Assembly (NCBI GenBank): GCA_019635015.1
Contig: JAHCAG010000010.1
Span: 48,993-112,992, forward strand
Reading direction: 5' to 3'
Source: Burkholderiales bacterium
GTDB taxonomy: Bacteria; Pseudomonadota; Gammaproteobacteria; Burkholderiales; SG8-41
DNA length: 64,000 nucleotides
In this document: one piece after another, positions 31,728 through 41,544 of the stretch
Position numbering within the stretch: the first letter of the stretch is position 1
How the letters are laid out: each line of letters begins with the position of its first letter
The notes under the pieces: generated by a model
Told to the model about the DNA's origin: nothing
Database searches by the model: none
The model's input: only the letters and a program-made list of their open reading frames with translations
Position numbers and translations under genes: made by a program

Positions 31728-32714
31728 TCAGGTTTTCAGTCCCTTGGCGCGCTCGGTGCGGATGATCAGCAGCTTGGCGAAGGCGAGCACAACAAAGGTG
31801 ATCACGAACAGCAGCAGTCCCAGCGCGAACAGGGTGGCCAGGTGGAAATCGGCGGCTTCCCCGAACTCGTTGGCAAGGGTGGATGCGATGGACGAACCGG
31901 GGGAGAACAGCGAGGCGCTCAGTCTCTGCGAGTTGCCGATGACGAAAGTCACGGCCATTGTCTCTCCGAGCGCGCGGCCCAGTCCGAGCATGATGCCGCC
32001 AATCACACCCTGCTGGGTGTAGGGCAGAACAATGTGGCGCACCACTTCCCAGGTTGTGCAGCCAACGCCATAGGCCGATTCGCGCAGGATCGGCGGAACG
32101 ATCTCGAACACGTCGCGCATCACCGCGGCGATGAAGGGCAGGATCATGAAGGCCAGGATCAGGCCGGCAGCCAGGATGCCGATGCCGTTCATGGCGCCGC
32201 CGAACAGCGGGGCGATGATCGGCATCTGGCCCAGCGTCGATTGCAGTGCCGGCTGCCCGTATTCGGCAAAGAGGGGTGCGAACACGAACAGGCCGAACAT
32301 GCCGTAAATGATCGAAGGCACTGCGGCAAGCAGTTCGATCGCGGTGCCCAGCGGGCGGCGCAGCCAGAGCGGGCAGGTTTCGGTCAGGAACAGCGCGATG
32401 CCGAAACTCAGCGGAACGGCGATCAGGATCGCGATGGTCGCACTGGCGAGCGTGCCAAAGATGGCGATGGCGGCGCCGAACTCCTCGTTGATGATGTCCC
32501 ACTCGACCCGCCACAGGAATTCGATGCCGAATTTCTTGAACGCGGGCCATGACACCATGGCGAGGGAGACCAGGATGCCGATCAGTGCGACCAGCACGAT
32601 CAGCGAGAAACTGAGGGTCAGCTTGTGGAACAGGAAGTCCTGGATGCGCTGTTTCCGAACGGTGGCGAGGCGCTTCTGGTCACGCATTCCACTGTCCGCG
32701 GACGGGCTGTTCAT
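31728..32714 (-). CDS. pstC: Phosphate ABC transporter permease PstC
   Basis: Inner-membrane permease subunit, 328 residues from the ATG at 32714, which has GGGGAA upstream and a family-like length. In-frame ATGs at 32738 and 32792 would add 8 or 26 residues. About six membrane segments are present, with the EAA-like loop [20 protein letters not shown] and [16 protein letters not shown]. It is separated from pstS by a strong terminator that should lower pstCAB expression relative to pstS. Confidence 0.95.
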   Translation of the reverse strand: MNSPSADSGMRDQKRLATVRKQRIQDFLFHKLTLSFSLIVLVALIGILVSLAMVSWPAFKKFGIEFLWRVEWDIINEEFGAAIAIFGTLASATIAILIAVPLSFGIALFLTETCPLWLRRPLGTAIELLAAVPSIIYGMFGLFVFAPLFAEYGQPALQSTLGQMPIIAPLFGGAMNGIGILAAGLILAFMILPFIAAVMRDVFEIVPPILRESAYGVGCTTWEVVRHIVLPYTQQGVIGGIMLGLGRALGETMAVTFVIGNSQRLSASLFSPGSSIASTLANEFGEAADFHLATLFALGLLLFVITFVVLAFAKLLIIRTERAKGLKT

Positions 32715-32851
32715 GAATTCCCCACTCTGATCTCCCATGACTTCCGGACTTTTCCGGTCAAGTATACCGCTGCCCGAAGGTGAAGTATTCATGCTGATTC
32801 CAGGATATGCATCAGTTGCGCCGGTTCATTGCAGGAAAAACACGGTTCCGG

Positions 32852-32884
32852 AAAAAAACATGGAGTGTCCGCAGACACTCCATG
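32852..32884 (-). terminator. Intrinsic terminator between pstS and pstC
   Basis: On the minus strand CATGGAGTGTC, loop TGCG, GACACTCCATG, then seven T. It is an eleven-pair perfect stem just after the pstS stop, inside the pst operon. It probably makes pstS messenger more abundant than the permease genes. Confidence 0.9.
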
Positions 32885-32900
32885 TCGCAGGGAGACACGC

Positions 32901-33926
32901 TTAACGCGCGATCTGCGTCCAGACTTTTTCGGTGATTGCCTTGGTCAGGGCATCCGGCAGCGGAACATAGTCCAGTTCCAGCGCCATCTGCTTGCCGTTC
33001 TTGAAGGCCCAGTCGAAGAACTTGAGCACTTCGTTGGACGCGGCCTTGTTCGCGGGATCCTTGTACATCAGCGCAAAAGTCGCACCGGAGATCGGCCAGG
33101 CATCCGCGCCTTTCTGGTTGACCAGCGACAGGCCCATGCCCGGCACGCTGAACCAGTCCGCGCCGGCAGCGGCTGCGGCAAAGGTTTTTTCGTCGGGATC
33201 GACGTATTTGCCATCGCGGTTGCGCAGTTGCAGGTGGGGAATCTTGTTGCGTTTGGCGTAGGCATACTCGACATAACCGATCGCGCCCTTGACGCGGCTC
33301 ACGTTCGCGGCGACGCCTTCGTTGCCCTTGCCGCCGACCGAGGTGGCTGCCGGCCATTTCACCGCGGCGCCCTTGCCGACCTTGTCTTTCCAGGCCGGGC
33401 TGACTTCGGTCAGGTAGTCGGTGAAGATGAAGGTGGTGCCCGAGCCGTCCGACCGGTGTACGACGGTGATGGACTGGTCAGGGAGTTTCTTGCCGGGGTT
33501 CAGTGCAGCGATTTTCGGGTCGTTCCATTTCGAGATCGAACCCATGAACATCTCGGCCAGTACCTCACCCGTCACTTTCAGTTCGCCGGGCTTGAAGCCC
33601 TCGAGATTGATGACCGGAACCACGCCACCGAGCACGGTCGGGAACTGCACCATGCCGTCCTTGTCGAGGTCGGCGCCGCTGACCGGGGCATCGGTTCCGC
33701 CGAAGGTCACGGTTTTCGCGCGAATCTGGCGGATGCCGCCGGAGGAGCCGATCGACTGGTAATTGAGGCCCACGCCGGTGGCTTTTTTGTAGGCTTCGGC
33801 CCATTTGGCGTAAATCGGGTAGGGGAAAGTGGCGCCAGCGCCGGTAATGTCCGCAGCCTGTGCCGCTGAAACCATCGCCAGGGCGGAAGCCGCGGCAACA
33901 GCGAAATTTCTGATAAGGGATTTCAT
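32901..33926 (-). CDS. pstS: Phosphate-binding periplasmic protein PstS
   Basis: Captures phosphate in the periplasm. It is 341 residues. The signal peptide is 1-24 (MKSLIRNFAVAAASALAM to AQA), and the mature start ADITGAGATFPYPIYAKWAE is typical of the family. Conserved binding segments include GSSGGIRQI (about 60-68) and HRSDGSGTTFIFTDYL (about 157-172). The start at 33926 was chosen for the signal peptide and the ribosome site GAGGAAG. A Pho-box-like sequence lies about 80 bases upstream. Confidence 0.98.
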   Translation of the reverse strand: MKSLIRNFAVAAASALAMVSAAQAADITGAGATFPYPIYAKWAEAYKKATGVGLNYQSIGSSGGIRQIRAKTVTFGGTDAPVSGADLDKDGMVQFPTVLGGVVPVINLEGFKPGELKVTGEVLAEMFMGSISKWNDPKIAALNPGKKLPDQSITVVHRSDGSGTTFIFTDYLTEVSPAWKDKVGKGAAVKWPAATSVGGKGNEGVAANVSRVKGAIGYVEYAYAKRNKIPHLQLRNRDGKYVDPDEKTFAAAAAGADWFSVPGMGLSLVNQKGADAWPISGATFALMYKDPANKAASNEVLKFFDWAFKNGKQMALELDYVPLPDALTKAITEKVWTQIAR

Positions 33927-34006
33927 GAGTTCTTCCTCGGTAAGTATTGATGCCGGTTGATGAATTGCAGGGGTTTCAACAAGCAGCGCCACTGTACCTG
34001 TCGATT

Positions 34007-34024
34007 GTTGCAGTTGAATGACAT
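34007..34024 (-). promoter_or_regulatory. Pho-box-like PhoB site upstream of pstS
   Basis: On the minus strand ATGTCAT, 4 bases TCAA, CTGCAAC. The Pho box is two CTGTCAT-like heptamers with a 4-base spacer; the match is about 11/14 with correct spacing. It lies 81-98 bases upstream of pstS. Confidence 0.45.
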
Positions 34025-34035
34025 AACTGAAACAA

Positions 34036-34071
34036 AAAATATCCAATAAAAACAAATGGTTATAAATAATG
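34036..34071 (-). repeat. AT-rich dispersed element, copy f
   Basis: Minus strand: TTATTTATAACCATTTG then TTTTTATTGGATATTTTTTG. It lies between acr3 and pstS, just upstream of the Pho-box-like site. Confidence 0.6.
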
Positions 34072-34111
34072 CTGCTTTACAGCAACTTGCGCTTGGGATC
34101 GGCGGAGGTGC

Positions 34112-35125
34112 TCAAGCGGATGCAGGCCTGCGCGTGTTGATCATGGCGACCAGGCTCAGCATGACCGGCACCTCGACCAGCACTCCGACCACGGTGGCCA
34201 GCGCTGCGCCGGAACTCATGCCGAACAGGGAAATCGCCACGGCTACCGCCAGTTCGAAGAAATTCGATGTGCCGATCAGGCAGGCGGGACCGGCGATGGC
34301 GGCCGGGAGTTGGAGGCGCCGCGCCAGCCACCAGCCGAGGAAGAAGATGCCGTAGGTCTGCAGCACCAGCGGCAGCGCAATCATGGCAATTATGACCGGC
34401 CGGTCGATCAGGGTTTGGGCCTGGAAGCCGAACAGAAGCAGCACTGTGCCGAGCAGGCCGGCCATGGCTCCCGGTTTCAGTCGAGTCACGAACTCGCTGA
34501 TGCTGACAGGAGAGCGCTGCTCCAGCATATGCCGGGTCACGATGCCGGCGATGAGCGGCAGCGCCACGTAGAGCAGGGTGGACAGCAGCAGTGTGGCCCA
34601 GGGTACGACGATGTCGGTGACGCCGAGAAGCAGGGCGGCGATCGGCGCAAAGGCGAAGATCATGATGACGTCGTTTACGGCGACCTGCACCAGCGTATAG
34701 GCGGGATCCCCGCGGACTAGCTGGCTCCAGACAAAAACCATGGCCGTGCATGGCGCCACACCGAGCAGGATCATGCCGGCGATGTATTCGTCCGCCGATT
34801 GCGGATCGACCCATGGCGCGAACAGGTAATCGAAAAACAGCACTGCCAGCGCCGCCATCGTGAAGGGTTTGATCAGCCAGTTGATCAGCAGCGTCAGCGC
34901 GAGTCCGCGCGGCTGGCGACGCACCTGTTTGACCGCGCTCCAGTCAATCTGGATCATCATCGGGTAGATCATCAGCCAGATCAGCGCCGCGACGATTAGA
35001 TTGACATGTGCGTACTCGACCCCCGCGACAGCTGTGAAGAATTCGGGCGCTGCTGTGCCGAGCGCGACGCCAACGGCCATTGCACAGCCAACCCACAGGG
35101 TCAGTAAACGTTCAAAGGCCCCCAT
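34112..35125 (-). CDS. acr3: ACR3-family arsenite efflux permease
   Basis: Exports arsenite, As(OH)3, across the inner membrane; often annotated arsB. It is 337 residues with ten membrane segments. The ACR3 signature [12 protein letters not shown] holds the essential cysteine C126, and [12 protein letters not shown] and the late [18 protein letters not shown] segment are present. It is the last gene of the arsenic operon, 8 bases after arsC. Confidence 0.95.
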   Translation of the reverse strand: MGAFERLLTLWVGCAMAVGVALGTAAPEFFTAVAGVEYAHVNLIVAALIWLMIYPMMIQIDWSAVKQVRRQPRGLALTLLINWLIKPFTMAALAVLFFDYLFAPWVDPQSADEYIAGMILLGVAPCTAMVFVWSQLVRGDPAYTLVQVAVNDVIMIFAFAPIAALLLGVTDIVVPWATLLLSTLLYVALPLIAGIVTRHMLEQRSPVSISEFVTRLKPGAMAGLLGTVLLLFGFQAQTLIDRPVIIAMIALPLVLQTYGIFFLGWWLARRLQLPAAIAGPACLIGTSNFFELAVAVAISLFGMSSGAALATVVGVLVEVPVMLSLVAMINTRRPASA

Positions 35126-35132
35126 GGCGGGC

Positions 35133-35633
35133 TCAAGCGGTGACTTTGCCGATGTCCGCGAGTTCCCGCTGCAGCGCGAGCCTGTCCAGCTTGTCCAGCG
35201 GCAGGCTCAGGAATATCGAGATGCGCCGGTTGAGAATGTGGTACGCATCGGCAAAGGCGCGCTGTCGTCGTTCGTCGCTGCCCGGCACCGCTACCGGATC
35301 CTCGACGCCCCAGTGTGCGGTCATCGGCTGGCCCGGCCAGACCGGGCAGGACTCGCCAGCGGCCTTGTCGCAGACGGTGATCACGAAATCCATTTTCGGC
35401 GCCCCCGGCCCTGCGAACTCGGCCCAGTCCTTGGTTCGCAGTCCCTGCGTATCGAGGTTGTTGCGCCGGAGATAGGCCAGCGCATCGGGATTGGGTTCGG
35501 ATGCGGGGTGGCTGCCGGCGCTGTACGCGGTGAAGCGTCCGCGGCCGAACTCGTTGAGGATGGATTCAGCCATCAGGCTGCGTGCCGAATTGGCAGTGCA
35601 CAGGAACAGTACGTTGTAGACGCGTTCGCTCAT
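35133..35633 (-). CDS. arsC: Arsenate reductase, low-molecular-weight phosphatase type
   Basis: Reduces arsenate to arsenite for export by Acr3. It is 166 residues. The P-loop C12-TANSA-R18-S is the low-molecular-weight protein tyrosine phosphatase signature, with the acidic loop near VEDPVA (about 110-115). It has further cysteines ([15 protein letters not shown]), and which reductant partner it uses is unclear. It lies between arsR and acr3. Confidence 0.93.
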   Translation of the reverse strand: MSERVYNVLFLCTANSARSLMAESILNEFGRGRFTAYSAGSHPASEPNPDALAYLRRNNLDTQGLRTKDWAEFAGPGAPKMDFVITVCDKAAGESCPVWPGQPMTAHWGVEDPVAVPGSDERRQRAFADAYHILNRRISIFLSLPLDKLDRLALQRELADIGKVTA

Positions 35634-35707
35634 GGTCTTTTTCCCCTGAAAGTTGATGATCGCAGCCGCGCATGAAATTGTTGTTGCCGCGAATGGTCAC
35701 TGCATTC

Positions 35708-36091
35708 TCAATGCGGATGCACGGTGTCCGCATGAGGCTGTTCCTTCGGTTCCAGGCAGGCAATTGATGGCATGCCGGCGCAGGGCTCGCCTCCGCAACA
35801 GTTGGCGGTCAGGAATTGCAGCAGCTCCTGCATGGCGTCCAGTTTTGCGCGGTAGCGCAGGAAACGGCCTTCCCGCTGCAGCGAGACCAGGCCGCAGCCA
35901 TGCAGTGCCCGCAGATGGAAGGACAGGGCGTTTGCCGGAATGTGCAGTGCGTCGCCGATTTGGCCCGGGTGCAGACCGGCGGGTCCGGCACCGACCAGCG
36001 TGCGGAATATGCGCAGGCGCGACGGCTGGGCAAGGGCGGACAACACGCCCAAAACCTGCGCCTCGCCGGCAGTGCGGAAGTGGTCATTCAT
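35708..36091 (-). CDS. arsR: ArsR-family arsenic-responsive repressor
   Basis: Winged-helix repressor of 127 residues. The helix-turn-helix is within PGQIGDALHIPANALSFHLR (about 42-61). The C-terminal cysteines C98, C99 and C104 in NCCGGEPC, plus C112, form a plausible As(III) site of the C-terminal type, unlike the CxC site of E. coli ArsR. The start at 36091 overlaps the arsJ stop by four bases. Unusually, it is third in the operon. Confidence 0.93.
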   Translation of the reverse strand: MNDHFRTAGEAQVLGVLSALAQPSRLRIFRTLVGAGPAGLHPGQIGDALHIPANALSFHLRALHGCGLVSLQREGRFLRYRAKLDAMQELLQFLTANCCGGEPCAGMPSIACLEPKEQPHADTVHPH

Positions 36092-37329
36092 GCGCGGATT
36101 TCCGCAGCCGCCGGCACGTCGTTCGGCAGCCGCAGTGTGACCAGCCAGCAGGCCAGGAGCATCAGCGCCGAGCCGAGCAGGGTGCAGCCGAGCCCCGCCC
36201 ATTGATAAAGCAGCCCGGACAAGAGGGTGCCGCCGAAACGTCCCGCGGCATTGGCGGCATAGTAGAAACCCACATCCTCGGCGGCTTTCTCCGATCCTGC
36301 ATAGGCCAGCACCAGATAGCTGTGCACTGAAGAGTTCACGGCAAAAACGAAACCGAACACGGCAAGCCCGCCAACCACGATCCATTGCAGCTGGGGCAGT
36401 TCAAGGTAGACCGCGGCCGCGAGCGCCATGGGGATCAATGCCAGTAGCGCGGACCAGTTTCTTGCGGCCGGCACTTCGTGGCTGAGGCCGTCGCTGCTGC
36501 GGCGTACCAGCCGCGGCGCGATGGCCTGCACCAGTCCGTAGCCGATGGTCCAAGCGGCGAGGAAACCGCCGACCATCGGGAAGGTCCAGCCCGCTGAATA
36601 CAGGTACACCGGGACACCGACCACGAACCAGACGTCGCGTGCGCCGAACAAGAAGATGCGGGCTGCTGCCAGCGCGTTGATGCCCGGGTTTTTCGAGAAC
36701 AGTTCCTTGACTGATTTGGAGGCGCGGTTTTTGCCCATCAGCGGCGGTAAGGAAACAACCACACCGAGCAGCACCAGGCCGAGCAGACCCGCCATGACCC
36801 AGAGGGAGCCGCGGAAGCCCAGCAGTTCCAGCATCAGGCCGCCGAGGAAAAAGCCGACCCCTTTCATTGCGTTCTTGCTGCCGGTGAACCAGGCCACCCA
36901 TTTGAACAGTTGACCTGCCTCGCGGTTGTCGACCTTTTCCGACGTGACCTTGATCGCCGACTTGCTGGCGGTCTTGGTCAGATCCTTGGCCACGCCGCAG
37001 ATGCCCTGTGCCACCAGCACCCAGGCCACGGACAGTGCAGCGGTCCAGTCCGGGTTGAGCAGCGAGAGCAGCAGAAAACCGATGATCTGGGTGACCAGGC
37101 CCACCATCAACATCCGCGCAATGCCGAAGCGCGTCGCCAGCCAGCCGCCGACAAGGTTGGCGACGATGCCGGCGGCCTCATAGAGCAGGAACAGGAAGGC
37201 CAGCGTGAAGGGCGTGTAGCCAAGGCGGTAGAAATGCAGCAGCACCAGCATGCGCAGAGCGCCGTCAGTGAGCGTGAAGCCCCAGTACGCAGCGGTGACG
37301 ATGGCGTAATTGCGCACGGCGTGCTGCAT
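36088..37329 (-). CDS. arsJ: ArsJ-like MFS exporter of arseno-phosphoglycerate
   Basis: Major facilitator protein of 413 residues with about twelve membrane segments and the signature start AVRNYAIVTAAYWGFTLTDG. In the known ArsJ pathway, the partner GAPDH makes unstable 1-arseno-3-phosphoglycerate from arsenate and glyceraldehyde-3-phosphate. ArsJ exports it, giving arsenate resistance. The neighbouring gap gene, one base upstream, supports this assignment strongly. Confidence 0.93.
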   Translation of the reverse strand: MQHAVRNYAIVTAAYWGFTLTDGALRMLVLLHFYRLGYTPFTLAFLFLLYEAAGIVANLVGGWLATRFGIARMLMVGLVTQIIGFLLLSLLNPDWTAALSVAWVLVAQGICGVAKDLTKTASKSAIKVTSEKVDNREAGQLFKWVAWFTGSKNAMKGVGFFLGGLMLELLGFRGSLWVMAGLLGLVLLGVVVSLPPLMGKNRASKSVKELFSKNPGINALAAARIFLFGARDVWFVVGVPVYLYSAGWTFPMVGGFLAAWTIGYGLVQAIAPRLVRRSSDGLSHEVPAARNWSALLALIPMALAAAVYLELPQLQWIVVGGLAVFGFVFAVNSSVHSYLVLAYAGSEKAAEDVGFYYAANAAGRFGGTLLSGLLYQWAGLGCTLLGSALMLLACWLVTLRLPNDVPAAAEIRA

Positions 37330-37330
37330 T

Positions 37331-38374
37331 TCAGATGCCCGTGGCCTTCATGTGACAGGCAAGGTCAACCATGCGGCAGGCGTAGCCCATTTCGTTGTCG
37401 TACCAGGCGTAGACCTTGAGCAGCGTGCCGTCGGTGACCATCGTCGATGGCCCGTCGACGATGCTGCTGCGCGTGTCGCGCGCGTAATCGGCGCTGACCA
37501 GTGGGCGCGTTTCGTAGCCGAGAATGCCGGCGAGCGGGCCACTCGCCGCGGTGGCGAACAGTGCATTGACCTCTTCCGCGGTGGTGGCGCGCTGCAGTTC
37601 GAACACGCAGTCGGTGAGCGAGGCATTCAGCACCGGTGCGCGCACGGCGTGGCCGTTCAGCTTGCCCTTGAGTTCGGGGTAGATCAGCGCGATCGCGGTG
37701 GCGCTGCCGGTGGTCGTCGGCGCGAGGCTCAGCATCGCGCTGCGTGCGCGGCGCAGGTCCTTGTGCGGAGCATCCACGACCAGGTTGGTGTTGGTAGGGT
37801 CGTGGATGGTGGTGATCTGTCCATGACGGATGCCGAGACTGTCATGCACCACCTTCACCACCGGAGCCAGACAGTTGGTGGTGCAGGAGGCGGCGGTGAC
37901 GATGCGGTCGCGCGCGGGGTCGTAGCGCTCATGGTTGATGCCGACAACGATGTTCAGTATCCCGCCGACTTTGACCGGCGCGGCCACGATGACCCGTTTG
38001 GCACCACGCTGCAGGTGGCCTTCCAGTGTTTCAGGCGTGAGGAATTTTCCGGTGCATTCGAGTACCAGGTCGATGCCCAGGTCACCCCAGGGGATGTCGG
38101 CAGCGCCGGCATGCGAGCTGAAGGTCAGCTGCCGGTCGTTGATGCGGATACCCTGCTCGCCGGTCGCAGTGATGTCCGCACGCCATTTGCCCTGGGTGCT
38201 GTCAAAGGCGAGCAGGTGCGCAGTGGCGGCGGCGCCGCCCTTGAGTTCATTGAGGTGCACAACCTCGAGACGGTTGCCGGCCCGAGGGTCATCGGCAGGC
38301 CGTTCCGCTGCACCCATTGCCGCGCGTAAAGCGAGGCGTCCGATCCTGCCCATGCCGTTGATGCCGACCTTCAT
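37331..38374 (-). CDS. gap: Arsenic-operon glyceraldehyde-3-phosphate dehydrogenase
   Basis: GAPDH of 347 residues, first gene of the arsenic operon. The NAD-binding start is [16 protein letters not shown], the catalytic cysteine is C164 in ASCTTNC, and the partner is H191. Paired with arsJ, it most likely forms 1-arseno-3-phosphoglycerate from arsenate rather than serving central glycolysis. It has a short insertion around residues 20-36 ([12 protein letters not shown]). An ArsR-like operator lies 28-43 bases upstream. Confidence 0.95.
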   Translation of the reverse strand: MKVGINGMGRIGRLALRAAMGAAERPADDPRAGNRLEVVHLNELKGGAAATAHLLAFDSTQGKWRADITATGEQGIRINDRQLTFSSHAGAADIPWGDLGIDLVLECTGKFLTPETLEGHLQRGAKRVIVAAPVKVGGILNIVVGINHERYDPARDRIVTAASCTTNCLAPVVKVVHDSLGIRHGQITTIHDPTNTNLVVDAPHKDLRRARSAMLSLAPTTTGSATAIALIYPELKGKLNGHAVRAPVLNASLTDCVFELQRATTAEEVNALFATAASGPLAGILGYETRPLVSADYARDTRSSIVDGPSTMVTDGTLLKVYAWYDNEMGYACRMVDLACHMKATGI

Positions 38375-38401
38375 GCCTGATGCCCTTTCACTGATGGATG
38401 T

Positions 38402-38417
38402 TTCAATTTCAATTGAA
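38402..38417. promoter_or_regulatory. Candidate ArsR operator upstream of gap
   Basis: Perfect inverted repeat TTCAAT, 4 bases TTCA, ATTGAA, 28 bases upstream of the gap start. AT-rich TTCAA/TTGAA dyads are typical of ArsR sites, and the operon encodes an ArsR. No second copy is seen near arsR. Confidence 0.5.
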
Positions 38418-38606
38418 TTATTGCGCGACTATAGGGATCGAATGTGACAGGATTGAGACAGTCTCCGGCATCCTGAACGGACCCGGGGTGCTATGGCCCC
38501 TGACTGATCGGGTGCCGTGCGCGCAAATCACCGGGCTGCACTGGTATCCGGGCAGTGCAGGCTTCAGGTACAATAGCCGGATTGTCTACTGCGCTTGGGT
38601 TTTTTG

Positions 38607-39536
38607 ATGAAAATCAATGGTTTAACGGGGGTTCGCGGCAGCCTGGTGGCAATCGTCACACCGATGGCTGATGACGGCACCCTCGATCTGGCGGCATTCC
38701 GTGCACTGCTCGACTGGCATATCGCCGAAGGCACCGATGGCGTCGTCGTGGTGGGCACGACCGGAGAGTCGCCCACCGTCGATTTCGACGAGCACCGCCT
38801 GCTGATCGAAACGGCTGTGCAGCATGTCGCAGGTCGCGTGCCGGTGATTGCCGGCACCGGCGCGAATTCGACGAAAGAGGCCATCGAACTGTCGCAGTAC
38901 GCGAAGAGCGCAGGCGCGGCGATGAGCCTGTCGGTGGTGCCGTATTACAACAAGCCGACCCAGGAAGGCCTCTACCGCCATTTCCGCACGATCGCCGAGG
39001 CGGTGGATATTCCGCAGATCCTCTACAACGTGCCGGGCCGCACGGTCGCCGACCTCGGCAACGACACCGTGCTGCGGCTCGCCGAAGTGCCGGGCATTGT
39101 CGGCATCAAGGATGCCACCGGCAACCTCGAGCGCGGCACTGACCTGCTGCGCCGCAGGCCGGCCGGTTTTTCGGTCTACAGCGGCGACGATGCCACCGGC
39201 GTCGCGCTGATGCTGCTGGGTTGCGAGGGCGTGATCTCTGTGACATCGAATGTCGCGCCGCGGCTGATGCACGAGATGTGCGTGGCTGCGCTGGGCGGCA
39301 ACACGCAGCAGGCGGTGGCGCTGAACAACCGGCTGCTCGGACTGCATCGCCACCTGTTCTGCGAGGCGAATCCGATTCCGGTGAAGTGGGCGGTGCAGCA
39401 GCTGGGACTGATCGGTGGCGGCATCCGCCTGCCGCTGACGCCGCTGGCGCCGCAATATCATGAACTGGTGCGCGAGGCCATGCAGCAGGCTGGCGCGGTG
39501 AAGCTTACGGAGGGCAGGCGTCATGCAGTGGCGTAA
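38607..39536 (+). CDS. dapA: 4-hydroxy-tetrahydrodipicolinate synthase
   Basis: Condenses pyruvate with aspartate semialdehyde, the first step of the lysine branch; its product is the substrate of DapB at 17.7 kb. It is 309 residues with TTGE at 51-54, catalytic Y140 and Schiff-base K168 in GIKDATGN. The ATG at 38607 is preferred over an in-frame TTG four codons earlier. A TACAAT-like -10 lies near 38571. It overlaps bamC by 14 bases. Confidence 0.98.
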   Translation: MKINGLTGVRGSLVAIVTPMADDGTLDLAAFRALLDWHIAEGTDGVVVVGTTGESPTVDFDEHRLLIETAVQHVAGRVPVIAGTGANSTKEAIELSQYAKSAGAAMSLSVVPYYNKPTQEGLYRHFRTIAEAVDIPQILYNVPGRTVADLGNDTVLRLAEVPGIVGIKDATGNLERGTDLLRRRPAGFSVYSGDDATGVALMLLGCEGVISVTSNVAPRLMHEMCVAALGGNTQQAVALNNRLLGLHRHLFCEANPIPVKWAVQQLGLIGGGIRLPLTPLAPQYHELVREAMQQAGAVKLTEGRRHAVA

Positions 39537-40650
39537 AGTGGCAGTGGCAGGAACGGCAATTGTCACGGGACTGGCGCTCGGCGCCTGCAGTTCGTTCGAG
39601 ATTCCCACCAAGAAGGTCGATTACAAGTCCTCGACCCGACTGCCGTCGCTGGAGATCCCTCCGGACCTGGCGCGCCCCAGCACTGATGACCGTTTCATGG
39701 TGCCCGATGCTGCACCCAAGGGCTCGGCGACTTTCTCCGATTTCAGCAAGGACCGCAGTACCCGGCCGCAACTGTCGTCCGCGCAGCAGACAGTGCTGCC
39801 CAATATCGGTGACGTCCGCGTCGAACGCGCCGGAACCCAGCGCTGGCTGGTGGTGCCCGGTGCGCCGGACAAGCTGTGGCCGGTGGTCAAGGAGTTCTGG
39901 CAGGAAACCGGCTTCGTCGTCAATGTCGAGTTGCCTGAAGCCGGCGTGATGGAAACCGACTGGTCGGAGAACCGCGCCAAGATCCCGGAAAGCGGCATTC
40001 GCGGCGTTATCGGCAGGGCGTTGAACAGCCTGTATTCGACTTCCGAGCGTGACAAGTACCGAACCCGGTTGGAGCCCGGCGTGCAACCCGGCACCACCGA
40101 GATATACATAAGCCATCGCGGCATGGAGGAGGTTTACATCACCGAGGGCCAGGATCAGTTGCGCTGGCAGCCGCGCAAGCCGGATCCCGACCTCGAAGCC
40201 GAGATGCTGCGGCGCCTGATGGTGCGTTTCGGCACCGACGGCGAGCGCGCGAAGACGCAACTCGCAAGTGCGCGGGTCGAGCCGCAAGCCAGGCTCGGCG
40301 GCGGCACCCTGGCGCTGAATGACCAGTTTGACCGGGCCTGGCGCCGTGTCGGCCTCGCGCTGGACCGCATCGGGTTCACGGTCGAGGACCGCGACCGTTC
40401 GAAGGGGCTCTATTTCGTCCGTTACATTGATCCCAATGCCGACGTCAAAACCACAGAGGAAAAGGGCTGGCTTTCCCGCCTGAAATTCTGGAGCAGCAGT
40501 CCGAAGGTGCAGAGCAAGGAGCAGTACCGCATCCAGGTGCAGGGCGACACTGCCGGCGCCGAGGTCCGCGTGCTCGACAAGGAGGGTGCGCGCGAGCAGT
40601 CGGATACGGCCAACCGCATCCTGACGCTGCTCTACGACCAGTTGAAGTGA
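39523..40650 (+). CDS. bamC: Outer membrane assembly lipoprotein BamC (NlpB)
   Basis: Lipoprotein of the BAM complex, 375 residues. The signal is [20 protein letters not shown] with lipidated C22. An extended N-terminal region typical of BamC follows ([19 protein letters not shown]), then two helix-grip domains (about 95-210 and 250-370). It lies directly after dapA with overlapping frames, the conserved dapA-bamC pair. Confidence 0.93.
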   Translation: MQWRKVAVAGTAIVTGLALGACSSFEIPTKKVDYKSSTRLPSLEIPPDLARPSTDDRFMVPDAAPKGSATFSDFSKDRSTRPQLSSAQQTVLPNIGDVRVERAGTQRWLVVPGAPDKLWPVVKEFWQETGFVVNVELPEAGVMETDWSENRAKIPESGIRGVIGRALNSLYSTSERDKYRTRLEPGVQPGTTEIYISHRGMEEVYITEGQDQLRWQPRKPDPDLEAEMLRRLMVRFGTDGERAKTQLASARVEPQARLGGGTLALNDQFDRAWRRVGLALDRIGFTVEDRDRSKGLYFVRYIDPNADVKTTEEKGWLSRLKFWSSSPKVQSKEQYRIQVQGDTAGAEVRVLDKEGAREQSDTANRILTLLYDQLK

Positions 40651-40711
40651 CGGGCGCGCCGCCTCCCCGGCGGGCTCCGCGTCCCTCCGGCCTCCGCACA
40701 GTTCCACCGCC

Positions 40712-41479
40712 ATGCGATTTGCCTCGCTAGGCAGCGGCAGCGAGGGCAATGCGCTGGTGGTCGAGGCGGGGAACTCGCGGATTCTCCTCGACTGTGGCTT
40801 CAGCGCCGCGGAAACCGTGCGCCGCCTTGGCCGGCTCGGCCTTGATCCCGGGGCGATCAATGCCGTGCTGGTGACCCACGAACACGATGACCATGTCGGC
40901 GGCGCGGCGCGTTTCACGCGCCGCTTCGGCATCCCGGTGTACCTGTCCCACGGCACCCGTGTTGCCGTCTCGGGCAGAGGCGATGCGTTTGCCGCTGCGA
41001 CGATCATCGACAGTCATACCCCCTTTGCAGTGGGTGACCTTGAGGTTTTTCCGTATCCGGTGCCGCATGATGCGCGGGAACCGACCCAGTTCGTGTTCGG
41101 CGACGGCGCGCGACGCCTCGGCGTACTGACCGATGCCGGATCGTCGACGCCGCATATCGAGCAGATGCTGTCCGGCCTCGATGCGCTGGTGATCGAGTGC
41201 AATCACGACCGGGAACTGCTGCTCGGCGGCAACTATCCCGAACGCCTGAAGCAGCGCATCGCCGGGCGTTACGGACACCTCGACAACGGGCAGGCTGCCG
41301 GCATTCTTGCAAATATCGAAAAGAAATCACTGCAGCATGTGGTGGCGGCGCACCTGTCGCAACGGAACAACCGGCCGGAACTGGCCTGCGCGGCGCTGTC
41401 CGCAGCGCTCGGCTGTGCCGCGGAATGGATCGGTGTGGCCACCCAGGGGGAGGGTTTCGGCTGGCGCATGATCGCCTGA
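40712..41479 (+). CDS. YycJ/WalJ-like metallo-beta-lactamase fold hydrolase
   Basis: MBL-fold protein of 255 residues. The metal motif THEHDDHVGG (about 55-64) is followed by further ligands around PHDAREPTQF, LTDAGS and AAHLSQRNN. It resembles the YycJ/WalJ group, which has nuclease-like members; the substrate is not established here. It follows bamC after 61 bases and ends before a strong bidirectional terminator. Confidence 0.88.
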   Translation: MRFASLGSGSEGNALVVEAGNSRILLDCGFSAAETVRRLGRLGLDPGAINAVLVTHEHDDHVGGAARFTRRFGIPVYLSHGTRVAVSGRGDAFAAATIIDSHTPFAVGDLEVFPYPVPHDAREPTQFVFGDGARRLGVLTDAGSSTPHIEQMLSGLDALVIECNHDRELLLGGNYPERLKQRIAGRYGHLDNGQAAGILANIEKKSLQHVVAAHLSQRNNRPELACAALSAALGCAAEWIGVATQGEGFGWRMIA

Positions 41480-41497
41480 TCGCGGCGCCGGCGGACA

Positions 41498-41530
41498 AAG
41501 AAAAAGCCGGCCCGAAGGCCGGCTTTTTTA
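41498..41530. terminator. Bidirectional intrinsic terminator
   Basis: AAAAA, GCCGGCC, tetraloop CGAA, GGCCGGC, TTTTTT. The stem is flanked by A and T runs, so it can end both the MBL gene (plus) and the small lipoprotein gene (minus). Confidence 0.92.
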
Positions 41531-41544
41531 CTGCAGACGCGTGA

